Shown one piece after another: positions 45,271-54,688 of a DNA stretch of 64,000 nucleotides. The translations under genes were made by a program, and so were the position numbers. Numbering within the stretch: position 1 is the first letter of the stretch; each line of letters starts with the position of its first letter. Location of the stretch: contig NZ_FCOG02000033.1 in the NCBI RefSeq assembly GCF_001544975.2, positions 1 through 64,000 of the forward strand, read 5' to 3'. The notes beneath the pieces are model-generated. The model was given only the letters and a program-made list of their open reading frames with translations, was not told the origin of the DNA and searched no databases. The DNA comes from Caballeronia arationis. Lineage in GTDB: Bacteria > Pseudomonadota > Gammaproteobacteria > Burkholderiales > Burkholderiaceae.

Positions 45271-47771
45271 ATGCGGCGACCACTTGTATTTTCAACCTTG
45301 AGCCGGCTCGAATTCGAGCGTGCAGTGCTTGGCCGTGTCGTGGCCGGCATGCCGCTTTCCGAGGTGCTCGCGCACGTGATCTATCGTGTGGAGGCTCTCT
45401 CGGGAGAGCGCATGTATGCGTCGATCCTGCTCGTCGATGCAAGCGGCAAGCATCTCGTTCACGGCGCCGCGCCGAGCCTGCCCGCGAGCTACAACGAAGC
45501 GATCGACGGACTCGAATTCGGCCCGATGTCGGGTTCCTGCGGCGCGGCGGCGTACAACGCGGTGCCGGTGATCGTCGACGACATCGAGACCGATCCGCTC
45601 TGGGAGCCGTTTCGCGACCTCGCGCTGAACCACGGTCTGCGCGCGTGCTGGTCGGCGCCGACCGTGCCGCCGACGGCCGCGTGCTCGGAACCTTCGCCAA
45701 CTACTATCCGATTCCGAAGAGCCCGTCGAACGACGATCTCGAAGAGATCGCGTTCGTCGCGAGCGTGACCGCGCTCGCCATCGAGCGCTACAACAGCGAC
45801 CGCGCGCTGCGCGAAAGCGAGGAGCGTCTGCGCATCGCGCAGCAGGCGGGGCGCGTCGGCACCTTCGAGCTGTTTCCGGAGCGCGGGCGCCTCGCGGTGT
45901 CGGAGGAATTCTGCCGGCAGTGGGGCCTGCGGGTGCTCGCCGAGTTCGACATCACAGAGCTGATCGCGCTGATCCATCCGCAGGATCGCGCGCAAGTGCT
46001 CACGGGCACGCCCGCGGTGCCGCACCACGCGCTCGACTATCTCGAATACCGCATTCGCCGCCCCGATACGGGCGAGGAGCGCTGGATGGGCCGTCGCGGC
46101 GAGGCGATCGACGGCGCGCTTGGCAAGCGCTATCTGGGCGTGTCGTATGACATCACGGAGCACAAGCGCGTCGAGGAGCGGCTGCGCGTCAGCGAGGCGC
46201 AACTGCGTCGCCTGAACGATTCGCTCGCGGCCGAAGTGGAGGCGCGCACGCGCGAGCGCGACCGCATCTGGCGCAATTCGCGCGATCTCTTCATCGTCGC
46301 GAGCGAGGACGGCGTGCTTGGCGCGGTGAATCCGGCCTGGACCTCGATCTTCGGTTTTACCGAGGACGAACTGATCGGCCGCACGTTCGAGGCGATCGTG
46401 CATCCCGAAGACGCCGACGCGACCCGCACGGCGCTCGAAGTGGCAATCGGCGCGGGCTTTGCGCGCTTCGAGAACCGCAACCGGCACAAGGACGGCACGT
46501 ATCGCTGGGTGTCGTGGGTCGTGACGCGCGAAGGCGGCGCGCTCTACGGCAACGGGCGCGACATCACGCGCGAGAAGGAGACGCAGCGCGCGCTGCGCCA
46601 GACCGAGGAAGTGCTCAGGCAGGCGCAAAAGATGGAAGCGCTCGGGCAACTGACGGGCGGCATCGCGCACGACTTCAATAACCTGCTGCAAGGCATCACC
46701 GGGCCGCTCGAACTGATTCGCCGCTTCGTGCAGCTTGGCCGTATCGACGAGATCGACCGCTTCATCACCATGGCGATGGGTGCGGCCAACCGCGCGGCTT
46801 CGCTCACCCATCGCCTGCTGGCGTTTTCGCGGCGCCAGCCGCTCGATCCCAAGCCGGTCAACGCCGACGAGCTGCTCCACTCGATCGACGACCTGCTGCG
46901 CCGGACGATGGGCGAGGCGATCGACGTCAAGGTGATCCGCAACGAGCAGCTCTGGCTCACCCGTTGCGACGCGAACCAGCTCGAAAACGCGCTGCTCAAT
47001 TTCGCGATCAACGCTCGCGACGCGATGCCCGACGGCGGCAGCCTTTCGCTCGAAACCGCCAACGCGGAACTGGACGCCGAGTTCACCGCACGCCATCCGG
47101 ACGTGCTGCCGGGGTCCTATGTGGTGGTATCGGTGTCGGACACGGGCGGCGGCATGCCCGACGACGTCCGCGAGCGCGCGTTCGACCCGTTTTTCACGAC
47201 CAAGCCGCTCGGGCAGGGCACGGGACTCGGGCTCTCGATGGCCTACGGTTTCGCGAGACAGTCGGGCGGCATCGCGACGATCGACAGCGAACCCGGCGCC
47301 GGCACGACGGTGCGGCTCTATCTGCCGCGCCATCAGGGCGGCGCCGCGCGTGTGGAAGCGGTGGGCGAGCTGACGGACGCGCATCGCGCGCAGGAGCGGC
47401 ACGCGATTCTCGTCGTCGAGGACGACGCTTCCGTGCGTGAACTCGTCTGCGAAATCCTGCGCGATCTTGACTACGAAGTGATGGAAGCCATCGACGGACC
47501 GACGGGGCTTGCCGTGCTGAATTCGCCGGCGCGCATCGACCTGCTGGTGACCGATGTCGGCCTGCCGGGCCTGAACGGCCGTCAGCTCGCCGATGCCGCG
47601 CGCGCCACGCGGCCGTCGCTGAAAGTGCTCTTCATGACCGGCTATGCCGAAGCGGCGGCGCGCGGCAGCGGCTTTCTCGACGCCGGCATGGAACTGATCA
47701 CGAAGCCGTTCACGCTCGAATCGATCGCGAGCCGCATCCGGCGCATCGTCGCGCCGACGGCGCCGCAGTGA
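45271..47771 (+). pseudogene. Hybrid sensor histidine kinase (GAF-PAS-PAS-HK-REC), frameshifted
   Basis: The N-terminal part reads a GAF domain (AGMPLSEVLAHVIYRVEALS to LNHGLRACWSAP) before the frame is lost. The downstream frame resumes at RAADGRVLGTFANYYPIP and continues with PAS/PAC domains and a HisKA with GIAHDFNNLLQGITGPLEL. HATPase ([20 protein letters not shown]) and a receiver domain (ILVVEDDASVRELV, TDVGLPGLNG) follow. At about 45661, ACCGT would need to be ATCCGT, so one base is missing. An intact protein would be about 830 residues. It is likely a pseudogene or a sequencing error; the second half has no good start of its own. Confidence 0.8.
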
Positions 47772-47811
47772 TTCCACCGTGATTCCGCAGTGATTCCGCA
47801 GTGATTCCGCT
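47768..47811. repeat. Four-copy 11-bp tandem repeat (GTGATTCCGCA)
   Basis: GTGATTCC recurs at 47768, 47779, 47790 and 47801 with an 11-base period. The first copy contains the stop codon of the kinase pseudogene. It lies 167 bases before the next gene. Confidence 0.9.
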
Positions 47812-47977
47812 GTGAGCGCCGCGCCGGGTGACGCGTGCGTCCCGGATTGCCTCACCGTCGAGCTCCCGCATACACTCACCTTTCCGACCCCGCATGGCGC
47901 CGCGATGCGCCGAGCGGCACGCCGCTTGCTTCAACGCTTCTGCCGCGACTTTTCCGCCGCCCTACGAGAACAATTCC

Positions 47978-49984
47978 ATGCCTCCAACGCCCGGCTCGCG
48001 CCGCCCGCCCGCCAAGGTCCTGCCGCCCGAGGCGCCGAGCATCCGGGCGCTCACGTCGCTCGTGACCGGCGTCGTCGTGATCTGCGCGCTTTACTTCGGG
48101 CGCGCGGTGATGATCCCGATCATTCTCGCCGTGCTGCTGAGCTTCCTGCTCGCGCCGTTCGTCGATATGCTGCGGCGCTTCAAGTTCGGGCAGGTGCCTT
48201 CGGTGATTGTCGCGGTGCTGCTGGCGCTTTCGGTGCTGACGGCCGTCGGCGCGCTGATCGGCGCCCAGGTCGCGCAACTCGCCGGCGACCTGCCGAAATA
48301 TCAGGTCGCGGTCGAGCGCAAGATCGCTGCGGTGCAGAAGATGACGGTCGGTCGCGCCGACGAGTTTCTCGGCAAGGCTTCGCATGCGCTCAAGCGCCTC
48401 TCGCCCGCGCGCGAGCAGGAAGCGCGCAAGGACGAGAACGATCAGACCGTTTCGCCGATCGACCAACCGATGCCCGTCGAAGTGCACGAGCCGTCGCCGT
48501 CGCCGCTGGAACTCGCGCAGCGTTTCCTCTCGCCCGTGATCAGTCCGCTCGAAACGACCGGCATCGTGCTCGTCGTCGCGATCTTCATTCTGTTGCAGCG
48601 CGAAGACCTGCGTGACCGGCTGATCCGTCTCTTCGGCTCGCGCGATCTGCATCGCGCGACCACCGCAATGGATGAAGCCGCGCGCCGCCTGTCGCGCTAT
48701 TTCCTGGCGCAACTCGGCATCAATCTGGGCGTGGGGATCGTCGTGGCGATCGGGCTCGCGATCATCGGCGTGCCCGGCGCGCTGCTCTTCGGCGTGCTCG
48801 CGACCTTGCTGCGCTTCGTGCCGTATGTCGGCACGTGGATCGCGGCGCTGATCGCCGTGGTGTTCGCCGCAGCCGTCGGGCCCGGCTGGTCGATGCTGAT
48901 CTGGACCATCGTCCTGTTCGGCGTCACCGACGTGGTCGCGGGCCAGGTGGTCGAGCCGCTCCTGTACGGCCACAGCACGGGGCTTTCGCCGTTCGCGGTG
49001 ATCGTCGCGGCGATTTTCTGGAGCTGGATCTGGGGGCCGATCGGCCTTGTGCTGTCGACGCCGCTCACGCTCTGCCTCGTGATTCTCGGGCGTCACGTCG
49101 ACCGGCTGGAGTTCCTCGACGTGCTGTTCGGCGACCGGCCCGCGCTTACGCCGGCCGAAAATTTCTACCAGCGCCTGCTGGCCAACGATCCCGACGAGGC
49201 GCTGATCCAGGCGGAGTCGCTGCTGAAGGAGCGCTCGCTCACGGCGTACTACGACGAAGTGGCGCTCGAAGGCCTGCGCTTCGCACACAACGACGTGATG
49301 CGCGGCGTGGTGACGGTGGACCAGTTGCGGCGCATCAACGAATCGGCACTCGACATCGTTGAAGGACTGGAGGATGCCGAGGATCTCGTTACCGCGCACG
49401 CGCCCGAGGAGGAACTGCCCGCGAGCCTCGAAAGCGCGAGCGAGCGCGCGGGCATTGCGTCGGAATCACCTCCCGAGCGCTTCGATGCCTCGCGCGAAGG
49501 GCACACGGCGTCGGTGCTGTGCATCGCGGGACGCGGCGAACTCGACGACCTCGCCGCGACGATCGCCGTGCAGCTTTTCAGGAAGCACGGCATGGGCGCC
49601 GATTTCGCGCCCTACGAGCGCTTCTCGCGCAATCGCTTCGCGGACGTGGATTTAAGCGACGTGTCGATCATGTGCGTCGTCTCGTTCGATGCCGCCGAAT
49701 CGCCGCCGTATATGCGAAATCTGCTGCGGCGGCTGCACCAGCGGGCGCCGTCGGCGGATCTGATCGTCGGGCTCGTCGTGCCCGAAAGCTCGCTGCAGGG
49801 AGAAGCGCTCGTGCGCACGAGTTCGGCGGCGACGTCGTTCAAGGAACTCGTCGAGGCCTGCGTCGCCGCCGCGCGCCGTCAGTCGAACGACGGCGTGTCG
49901 TGGGCCGGGCTCAATTCGCCCGACGAAGCGGCCGAGCACAAGCCGCAGGAAGCGCCGCGCGTGCCCGTGCTGCGCGGCGCCTGA
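47978..49984 (+). CDS. AI-2E family transporter-like membrane protein
   Basis: The protein of about 668 residues has an AI-2E (PerM/TqsA) membrane domain of about eight segments in its first 370 residues. They include VICALYFGRAVMIPIILAVL, RFVPYVGTWIAALIAVV and TPLTLCLVILGRHVD. A hydrophilic C-terminal extension of about 290 residues follows, containing a Rossmann-like segment (ASVLCIAGRGELDDLAATIA). The family usually has only 340-400 residues, so the extension is notable. I preferred the start at 47978 (MPPTPGSRR) to a more upstream one. The function is uncertain; it may export small solutes. Confidence 0.8.
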   Translation: MPPTPGSRRPPAKVLPPEAPSIRALTSLVTGVVVICALYFGRAVMIPIILAVLLSFLLAPFVDMLRRFKFGQVPSVIVAVLLALSVLTAVGALIGAQVAQLAGDLPKYQVAVERKIAAVQKMTVGRADEFLGKASHALKRLSPAREQEARKDENDQTVSPIDQPMPVEVHEPSPSPLELAQRFLSPVISPLETTGIVLVVAIFILLQREDLRDRLIRLFGSRDLHRATTAMDEAARRLSRYFLAQLGINLGVGIVVAIGLAIIGVPGALLFGVLATLLRFVPYVGTWIAALIAVVFAAAVGPGWSMLIWTIVLFGVTDVVAGQVVEPLLYGHSTGLSPFAVIVAAIFWSWIWGPIGLVLSTPLTLCLVILGRHVDRLEFLDVLFGDRPALTPAENFYQRLLANDPDEALIQAESLLKERSLTAYYDEVALEGLRFAHNDVMRGVVTVDQLRRINESALDIVEGLEDAEDLVTAHAPEEELPASLESASERAGIASESPPERFDASREGHTASVLCIAGRGELDDLAATIAVQLFRKHGMGADFAPYERFSRNRFADVDLSDVSIMCVVSFDAAESPPYMRNLLRRLHQRAPSADLIVGLVVPESSLQGEALVRTSSAATSFKELVEACVAAARRQSNDGVSWAGLNSPDEAAEHKPQEAPRVPVLRGA

Positions 49985-50001
49985 ACGCGGCGCCGTCTCG
50001 T

Positions 50002-50235
50002 TCAGCGGTTGCCGTCGAAGAGATCGTTCAACATGGTGTCGAAGGCCGCCTGCGCTTCCTCGAGTTCCTGAAGCGCGGCGTCGAACGTTTGCAGCGCCAT
50101 CTGCGACGGGCGGCCGTCGCCTTCCGGCGGAAACTGCGTCTGCAGCGCGGTGAATGCCGTCTGCACCTGCTTCGTCGCGTTCACGATTCGTTCCATCGCC
50201 CGCGCTTCTTCTACGCGATTGTTTTCAGCGCTCAT
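50002..50235 (-). CDS. Small hypothetical coiled-coil protein
   Basis: The 77-residue acidic, helical protein (VEEARAMERIVNATKQV, then MALQTFDAALQELEEAQAAF) has no signal or membrane segment. A GAGGAG ribosome site precedes its ATG. It lies 17 bases after the convergent AI-2E gene end and 77 bases after the chemoreceptor gene end. No family was recognised. Confidence 0.65.
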   Translation of the reverse strand: MSAENNRVEEARAMERIVNATKQVQTAFTALQTQFPPEGDGRPSQMALQTFDAALQELEEAQAAFDTMLNDLFDGNR

Positions 50236-50312
50236 CGAATACTCCTCGGTGGTAATGCCCCGATAGTACCAAGCGGTGCCGACTCCGGCTCTGCGTTACG
50301 CTGCCTGTCCCG

Positions 50313-51899
50313 CTACGCGCTGACCCGCACGCGGTCCTCTATCTGTTCGACCGTGAAAAGGCGCACGGCCTCGTCGAGCACGCCCGCGCGGTCGACGAGA
50401 CTCTGCGCGGTCGCCGCCGCCTGTTCGACGAGCGCCGCGTTCTGCTGCGTGGCGTCGTCGAGATTGGCGACGGCCTGATTCACCTGCCGGATGCCGAGCG
50501 CCTGCTCGCTGCTCGCATTGGCGACTTCGAGAATGATCGCCGAGACGCGGTTGACGGCGGCGTCGATTGCGCGCATCTGGCTCGTCGTGCGCGCGACGAG
50601 CCCGGTCCCGGCCTTGATCTGAGCGGCGCTCGCCGTCACCACAGCCCCGATTTCCTTCGCCGCCGCCGCCGAGCGCTGCGCGAGGTTGCGCACTTCGCTC
50701 GCGACGACTGCGAACGAGCGGCCTGCCTCGCCCGCGCGGGCGGCCTCGACGGCGGCGTTCAGCGCGAGGATGTTGGTCTGGAACGCAATGCCGTCGATCA
50801 CGTCGGTGATATCCGCGATCCGCCGCGCGGCCGCGTTGATGCCCGCCATCTTTTCTTCGACCTGGCTCGCGATCCGGTCGCCATCGTTGGCCGCGGCGAG
50901 CGCTTCCCTGACCACGTCGAGCGCACGCGCGCTGGCGTTGGCATTGCCCTCGACGGTGGCGGTGATCTGCTCCATCGCGGTGGCCGTTTCCTGCAACGAG
51001 CTCGCCTGCGATTCCGTGCGGCGCGACAACTCCGTGTTGCCGCTCGAAATTTCGCGCGCGGAGTCGAGCAGTCCGCCGATCTGGCCGCGCACGTCGAAGA
51101 CGATCGCCGAGAGGTTCGCCTTCAACTGGTTCAGCGCGCGCTGGACGTCGCCGAGATCGCCCTCTGCGCCGGCTTGCGTCTCGGCGGTCAGGTCGCCCGC
51201 GGCCATGCGGGCGGCGAATCCGGACATCGTGCGCACCGGCGCATCGACCTGGCGCGTGAGCGCCAGCCAGCCGCATGCGGCGGCGGCCGCGCTCGCGGCG
51301 AACGCGATCCAGAACGGCAGCGGCGGCGCGCCGCGCCAGGCGGCGAAGCCCGCGACGGCGAGCGCGACCGGGGCCGCCGCGTGGCTCGCGGCCATCCGCG
51401 ACGAAAGCGACAGGCGCGCGAGCCGCTGCAGACTTCCGGCGATGCCCGTGCGCAGCAGCGCGCCGCGTTCGAGGCGCGCCGAGCGGAGCGTGCCCGCGCG
51501 AATCTGTGCATACAGCGCTTCGGCCGCCTTCACTTCGTCGCGACCGGGCTTCACGCGCACGCTCAGGTAACCGACTGTCTTGCCGTTCTCGAGGACCGGC
51601 GTGACGTTCGCGCGCACCCAGTAGTGATCGCCGTCCTTGCGGCGATTCTTGACGAGCGCGGTCCACGAGCGGCCCGAACGGATCGTCGACCAGAGATCGG
51701 CGAACGCTTCGCGCGGCATGTCGGGATGGCGGATGACGTTGTGCGGCTGGCCGGTCAGTTCTTCCTTCGAATAGCCGGAGACGGCGATGAACGCCGGATT
51801 GCAGTACTGGATGTTGCCGGAGAGGTCGGTCGCGGAAACGAGCATCTGCGACGCGGGATAGTCGTATTCGTGCTGAGTAACGGGCTGGTTGTTGCGCAT
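50313..51899 (-). CDS. Aer-like methyl-accepting chemotaxis protein with PAS domain
   Basis: The 528-residue receptor has an N-terminal PAS domain (about 10-120; [20 protein letters not shown], then [20 protein letters not shown]), as in the aerotaxis sensor Aer, which binds FAD. Two hydrophobic segments lie around 165-205. A HAMP-like linker and a long cytoplasmic signalling domain follow, with the hairpin [20 protein letters not shown] and the E-V-R-x-L-A-Q-R-S region. It senses redox or energy state and signals to CheA/CheW, which are not in this window. No PAS-proximal periplasmic domain is seen. Confidence 0.9.
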   Translation of the reverse strand: MRNNQPVTQHEYDYPASQMLVSATDLSGNIQYCNPAFIAVSGYSKEELTGQPHNVIRHPDMPREAFADLWSTIRSGRSWTALVKNRRKDGDHYWVRANVTPVLENGKTVGYLSVRVKPGRDEVKAAEALYAQIRAGTLRSARLERGALLRTGIAGSLQRLARLSLSSRMAASHAAAPVALAVAGFAAWRGAPPLPFWIAFAASAAAAACGWLALTRQVDAPVRTMSGFAARMAAGDLTAETQAGAEGDLGDVQRALNQLKANLSAIVFDVRGQIGGLLDSAREISSGNTELSRRTESQASSLQETATAMEQITATVEGNANASARALDVVREALAAANDGDRIASQVEEKMAGINAAARRIADITDVIDGIAFQTNILALNAAVEAARAGEAGRSFAVVASEVRNLAQRSAAAAKEIGAVVTASAAQIKAGTGLVARTTSQMRAIDAAVNRVSAIILEVANASSEQALGIRQVNQAVANLDDATQQNAALVEQAAATAQSLVDRAGVLDEAVRLFTVEQIEDRVRVSA

Positions 51900-51920
51900 G
51901 CGCGTGTCCTTGTTTCTTCG

Positions 51921-51953
51921 TTTTGGCGCGCCGCGACGGCGGCGCGCTTTTTT
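51921..51953 (+). terminator. Rightward terminator-like hairpin in the chemoreceptor leader
   Basis: GGCGCGCCGC-GAC-GGCGGCGCGC is followed on the plus strand by TTTTTT. Both neighbouring genes run leftward, so this hairpin does not end either of them. Confidence 0.6.
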
Positions 51954-52047
51954 GCCTACAAGGACGTAACGACGAGTAGCCCTACAAACTTTAGGGGAAT
52001 CCGACTAAAGCACTCGGGTTAACGAGGCCTTCAGCCTTGCGGGACGC

Positions 52048-52839
52048 TCATTGCGCGCTCCAGCCGCCGTCGATCTGCAAGGCCGCGCCGCGCATTTCGC
52101 TGGCGGCGTTCGAGCAGAGGAACACGGCCATTTCGCCGATCTGCTGCGGTGTCACGAATTGCGCCGACGGCTGTTTTTCGCCGAGCAGCTTCGCGCGCGC
52201 GTCGTCGGACGAGAGCGATTCGCGGGCGGCGAGGTCGTCGATCTGTTTCTGGACGAGCGGCGTGAGCACGAAGCCCGGACAGATCGCGTTGACGGTCACG
52301 CCGGTGCGCGAGTTTTCGAGCGCGGCGACCTTGGTCAGACCGACGATGCCGTGCTTCGCCGCCACGTACGCCGACTTGCCCGCCGAGCCGACCAACCCGT
52401 GCACGGATGCAATATTGATGACGCGACCCCAGCCGCGCTCGCGCATCGCGGGCAGCGCGACGCGCATCGTATGGAACGCGGAGCTCAGGTTGATCGCGAT
52501 GATCGAATCCCAGCGTTCGACCGGGAAGGTGTCGATGGTTGCGACATGCTGGATGCCTGCGTTGTTCACGAGGACGTCGACGGCGCCGAAGCGTTCGGCC
52601 GCGAATGCGATCATCGCTTCGATTTCGTCGGGCTTGGACATGTCGGCGCCGTGGTAGGCGACCTGCACGCCGAGGGCTTCGATCTGCGCGATCGCGGCTT
52701 GCGAATCGCCGAAACCGTTGAGCACGAGATTGGCGCCGGCTTGCGCGAGCGCGGTCGCGATGCCGAGGCCGATGCCGCTCGTCGAGCCGGTGACGAGGGC
52801 GGTCTTGCCGGTGAGAGACTGGTTTGCTGCTGTGGTCAT
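52048..52839 (-). CDS. bdhA: 3-hydroxybutyrate dehydrogenase (SDR)
   Basis: The 263-residue SDR has GSTSGIGLGIATALAQAGAN, the NNAGIQHVATIDTFPVERWD segment typical of D-3-hydroxybutyrate dehydrogenase, INIASVHGLVGSAGKSAYVA with catalytic Tyr, and the lysine in YVAAK. It oxidises D-3-hydroxybutyrate, the PHB monomer, to acetoacetate with NAD. It is downstream of the GntP permease on the same strand (about 137 bases), so uptake and oxidation of hydroxybutyrate are linked. A sigma-54 activator is divergent from the permease. Confidence 0.9.
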   Translation of the reverse strand: MTTAANQSLTGKTALVTGSTSGIGLGIATALAQAGANLVLNGFGDSQAAIAQIEALGVQVAYHGADMSKPDEIEAMIAFAAERFGAVDVLVNNAGIQHVATIDTFPVERWDSIIAINLSSAFHTMRVALPAMRERGWGRVINIASVHGLVGSAGKSAYVAAKHGIVGLTKVAALENSRTGVTVNAICPGFVLTPLVQKQIDDLAARESLSSDDARAKLLGEKQPSAQFVTPQQIGEMAVFLCSNAASEMRGAALQIDGGWSAQ

Positions 52840-52976
52840 GGGCGGTTCCTGTAGTTGGATTAATCAGGCGATGACGGCCTGCATACGTTACCAAAACGCA
52901 TACGGTCGGCTTGCCGGATCGCCTCGTCCCGAAATACGCGCGTGCGCCGGCTCGACGAGCCGACGCACGCCTCACC

Positions 52977-54377
52977 TCAAACGAGCCCCGTCATGTAGTA
53001 CACCCCGATCACGAAGAACACTGCCAGCGTCTTGATGATCGTCACCGCGAAAATGTCGCGATACGACTCGCGGTGCGTGAGCCCCGTCACTGCGAGCAGC
53101 GTGATGACGGCGCCGTTGTGCGGCAGCGTGTCCATGCCGCCGCTCGCCATCGCGACCACGCGATGCAGCACTTCCAGCGGAATGTGCGCGGCGTCGGCGC
53201 CCTTGATGAAAGTGTCCGACATCGCGGCGAGCGCGATGCTCATCCCGCCCGAAGCCGATCCCGTGATACCCGCGAGCGAACTCACCGAAACCGCTGCGTT
53301 CACGAGCGGATTCGGAATGTTCTTCAGCGCATCGCTCACCACGATGAACCCCGGCAGCGCGGCGATCACGCCGCCGAAGCCGTATTCCGACGCCGTGTTC
53401 ATCGCCGCGAGCAGTGCGCCCGCGACCGCCGCGCGCGTGCCCGTCGCGAAACGCTCTTTCACGCGGCCGAACGCCGTCAGCAGCACGAGCACGATGCCGA
53501 GCAGGAGCGCGCCCTCGACGGCCCAGATCGCGACGACCGTCTTCACTGCCGTCGTCACCGGCGCGTGCACGCCCGGCAGTACTTCGGGCGCGACCGTGTA
53601 GCTCGCGCCGTACCACGTCGGAATCCACTTCGTCAGCGCGAAATTCGCCACGCCGACCAGGATCAGCGGCGCGACTGCGAGCAGCGGATTCGGCAGCGAC
53701 TTCGCCTCGACGCGCTCCGGCTCGTTCACGAGCGACGTACCGTAGCCTTCGCCCTTCGCCATCGCGGAGCGGCGGCGCCATTCGAGGAACGTCAGCCCCA
53801 CCACGATGATGAACAGCGAGCCGATCACGCCCAGCCACGGCGCGGCCCAGCCGGTGGTCTTGAAGAACGTCGTCGGGATGATGTTCTGGATCTGCGGCGT
53901 GCCGGGCAGCGAATCCATCGTGAACGAGAACGCGCCGAGCGCGATCGCGCCGGGCATCAGGCGCTTCGGAATATTGCTCTGGCGATACATCTCGGCCGCG
54001 AACGGATAGACCGCGAACACGACCACGAACAGCGACACGCCGCCATACGTGAGCAGCGCGCACACCGCGACGATCACCGCATTCACGCGCGACTTGCCGA
54101 TGTAGCGGATCGCGGCGACGACGATCGACTCGGAGAATCCCGACAGTTCGATCACTTTGCCGAACACCGCGCCGAGCAGGAACACGGGGAAATAGAGCTT
54201 TACGAAACCGACCATCTTCTCCATGAAGATGCCGGAGAAGACCGGCGCGACGGCCGCGGGCTCGGTGAGGAGCACGGCGCCGAGTGCCGCGATCGGCGCG
54301 AAGAGGATGACGCTGTAGCCGCGATAGGCGGCCAGCATCAGGAACGCCAGGGCGGCGAGCACGATGATGAAGGACAT
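52977..54377 (-). CDS. GntP family permease
   Basis: The 466-residue membrane protein has 12-14 hydrophobic segments, with TYGGVSLFVVVFAVYPFAAE, FSFTMDSLPGTPQIQNIIP and GITGSASGGMSIALAAMSDT, signatures of the GntP gluconate/short-chain hydroxy-acid family. With bdhA just downstream, 3-hydroxybutyrate is the likely substrate (inference from context). Two sigma-54-type promoter sequences lie 83-132 bases upstream, next to a divergent sigma-54 activator gene. Confidence 0.87.
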   Translation of the reverse strand: MSFIIVLAALAFLMLAAYRGYSVILFAPIAALGAVLLTEPAAVAPVFSGIFMEKMVGFVKLYFPVFLLGAVFGKVIELSGFSESIVVAAIRYIGKSRVNAVIVAVCALLTYGGVSLFVVVFAVYPFAAEMYRQSNIPKRLMPGAIALGAFSFTMDSLPGTPQIQNIIPTTFFKTTGWAAPWLGVIGSLFIIVVGLTFLEWRRRSAMAKGEGYGTSLVNEPERVEAKSLPNPLLAVAPLILVGVANFALTKWIPTWYGASYTVAPEVLPGVHAPVTTAVKTVVAIWAVEGALLLGIVLVLLTAFGRVKERFATGTRAAVAGALLAAMNTASEYGFGGVIAALPGFIVVSDALKNIPNPLVNAAVSVSSLAGITGSASGGMSIALAAMSDTFIKGADAAHIPLEVLHRVVAMASGGMDTLPHNGAVITLLAVTGLTHRESYRDIFAVTIIKTLAVFFVIGVYYMTGLV

Positions 54378-54688
54378 TGAGTCTCCGTTGATGTTTTTGT
54401 GGGCGGCTTCTTGTGAAAGCCAGTGTGTGCGGACGATGACGCGACGGGCGTCACTGCAGGCAGGTTCCGTGCCAGCGCCGATTCCGCACGCCTTGCAGGC
54501 GAAATGCCACGCGGATCGATGAGCGATTGTACTGAAATGTCCACGAAGCGAGACAGCCGCACACGACGAAATATCACCCGCCAATGCTCCATTCAAAGGA
54601 TGAACATGGCATTGCGCACTGTCTCTGTTGTGAGATATTCTGTCGCGATAAAGAGACCACGACAACGATAGATGGGGAACACGCATCG
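54378..54688. other. Divergent promoter region between GntP permease and sigma-54 activator
   Basis: This 311-base stretch holds no credible gene. It contains two leftward -24/-12 elements (54460-54509) and an AT-richer part near 54600-54670 that probably carries the activator's own promoter and binding sites. Confidence 0.6.
54460..54509 (-). promoter_or_regulatory. Two candidate sigma-54 (-24/-12) promoters
   Basis: On the minus strand, TGGCACGGAACCTGC (54474 to 54460) and TGGCATTTCGCCTGC (54509 to 54495) both keep the GG and GC dinucleotides at the exact sigma-54 spacing. The first is closest to consensus. Both point toward the GntP gene. Confidence 0.6.
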
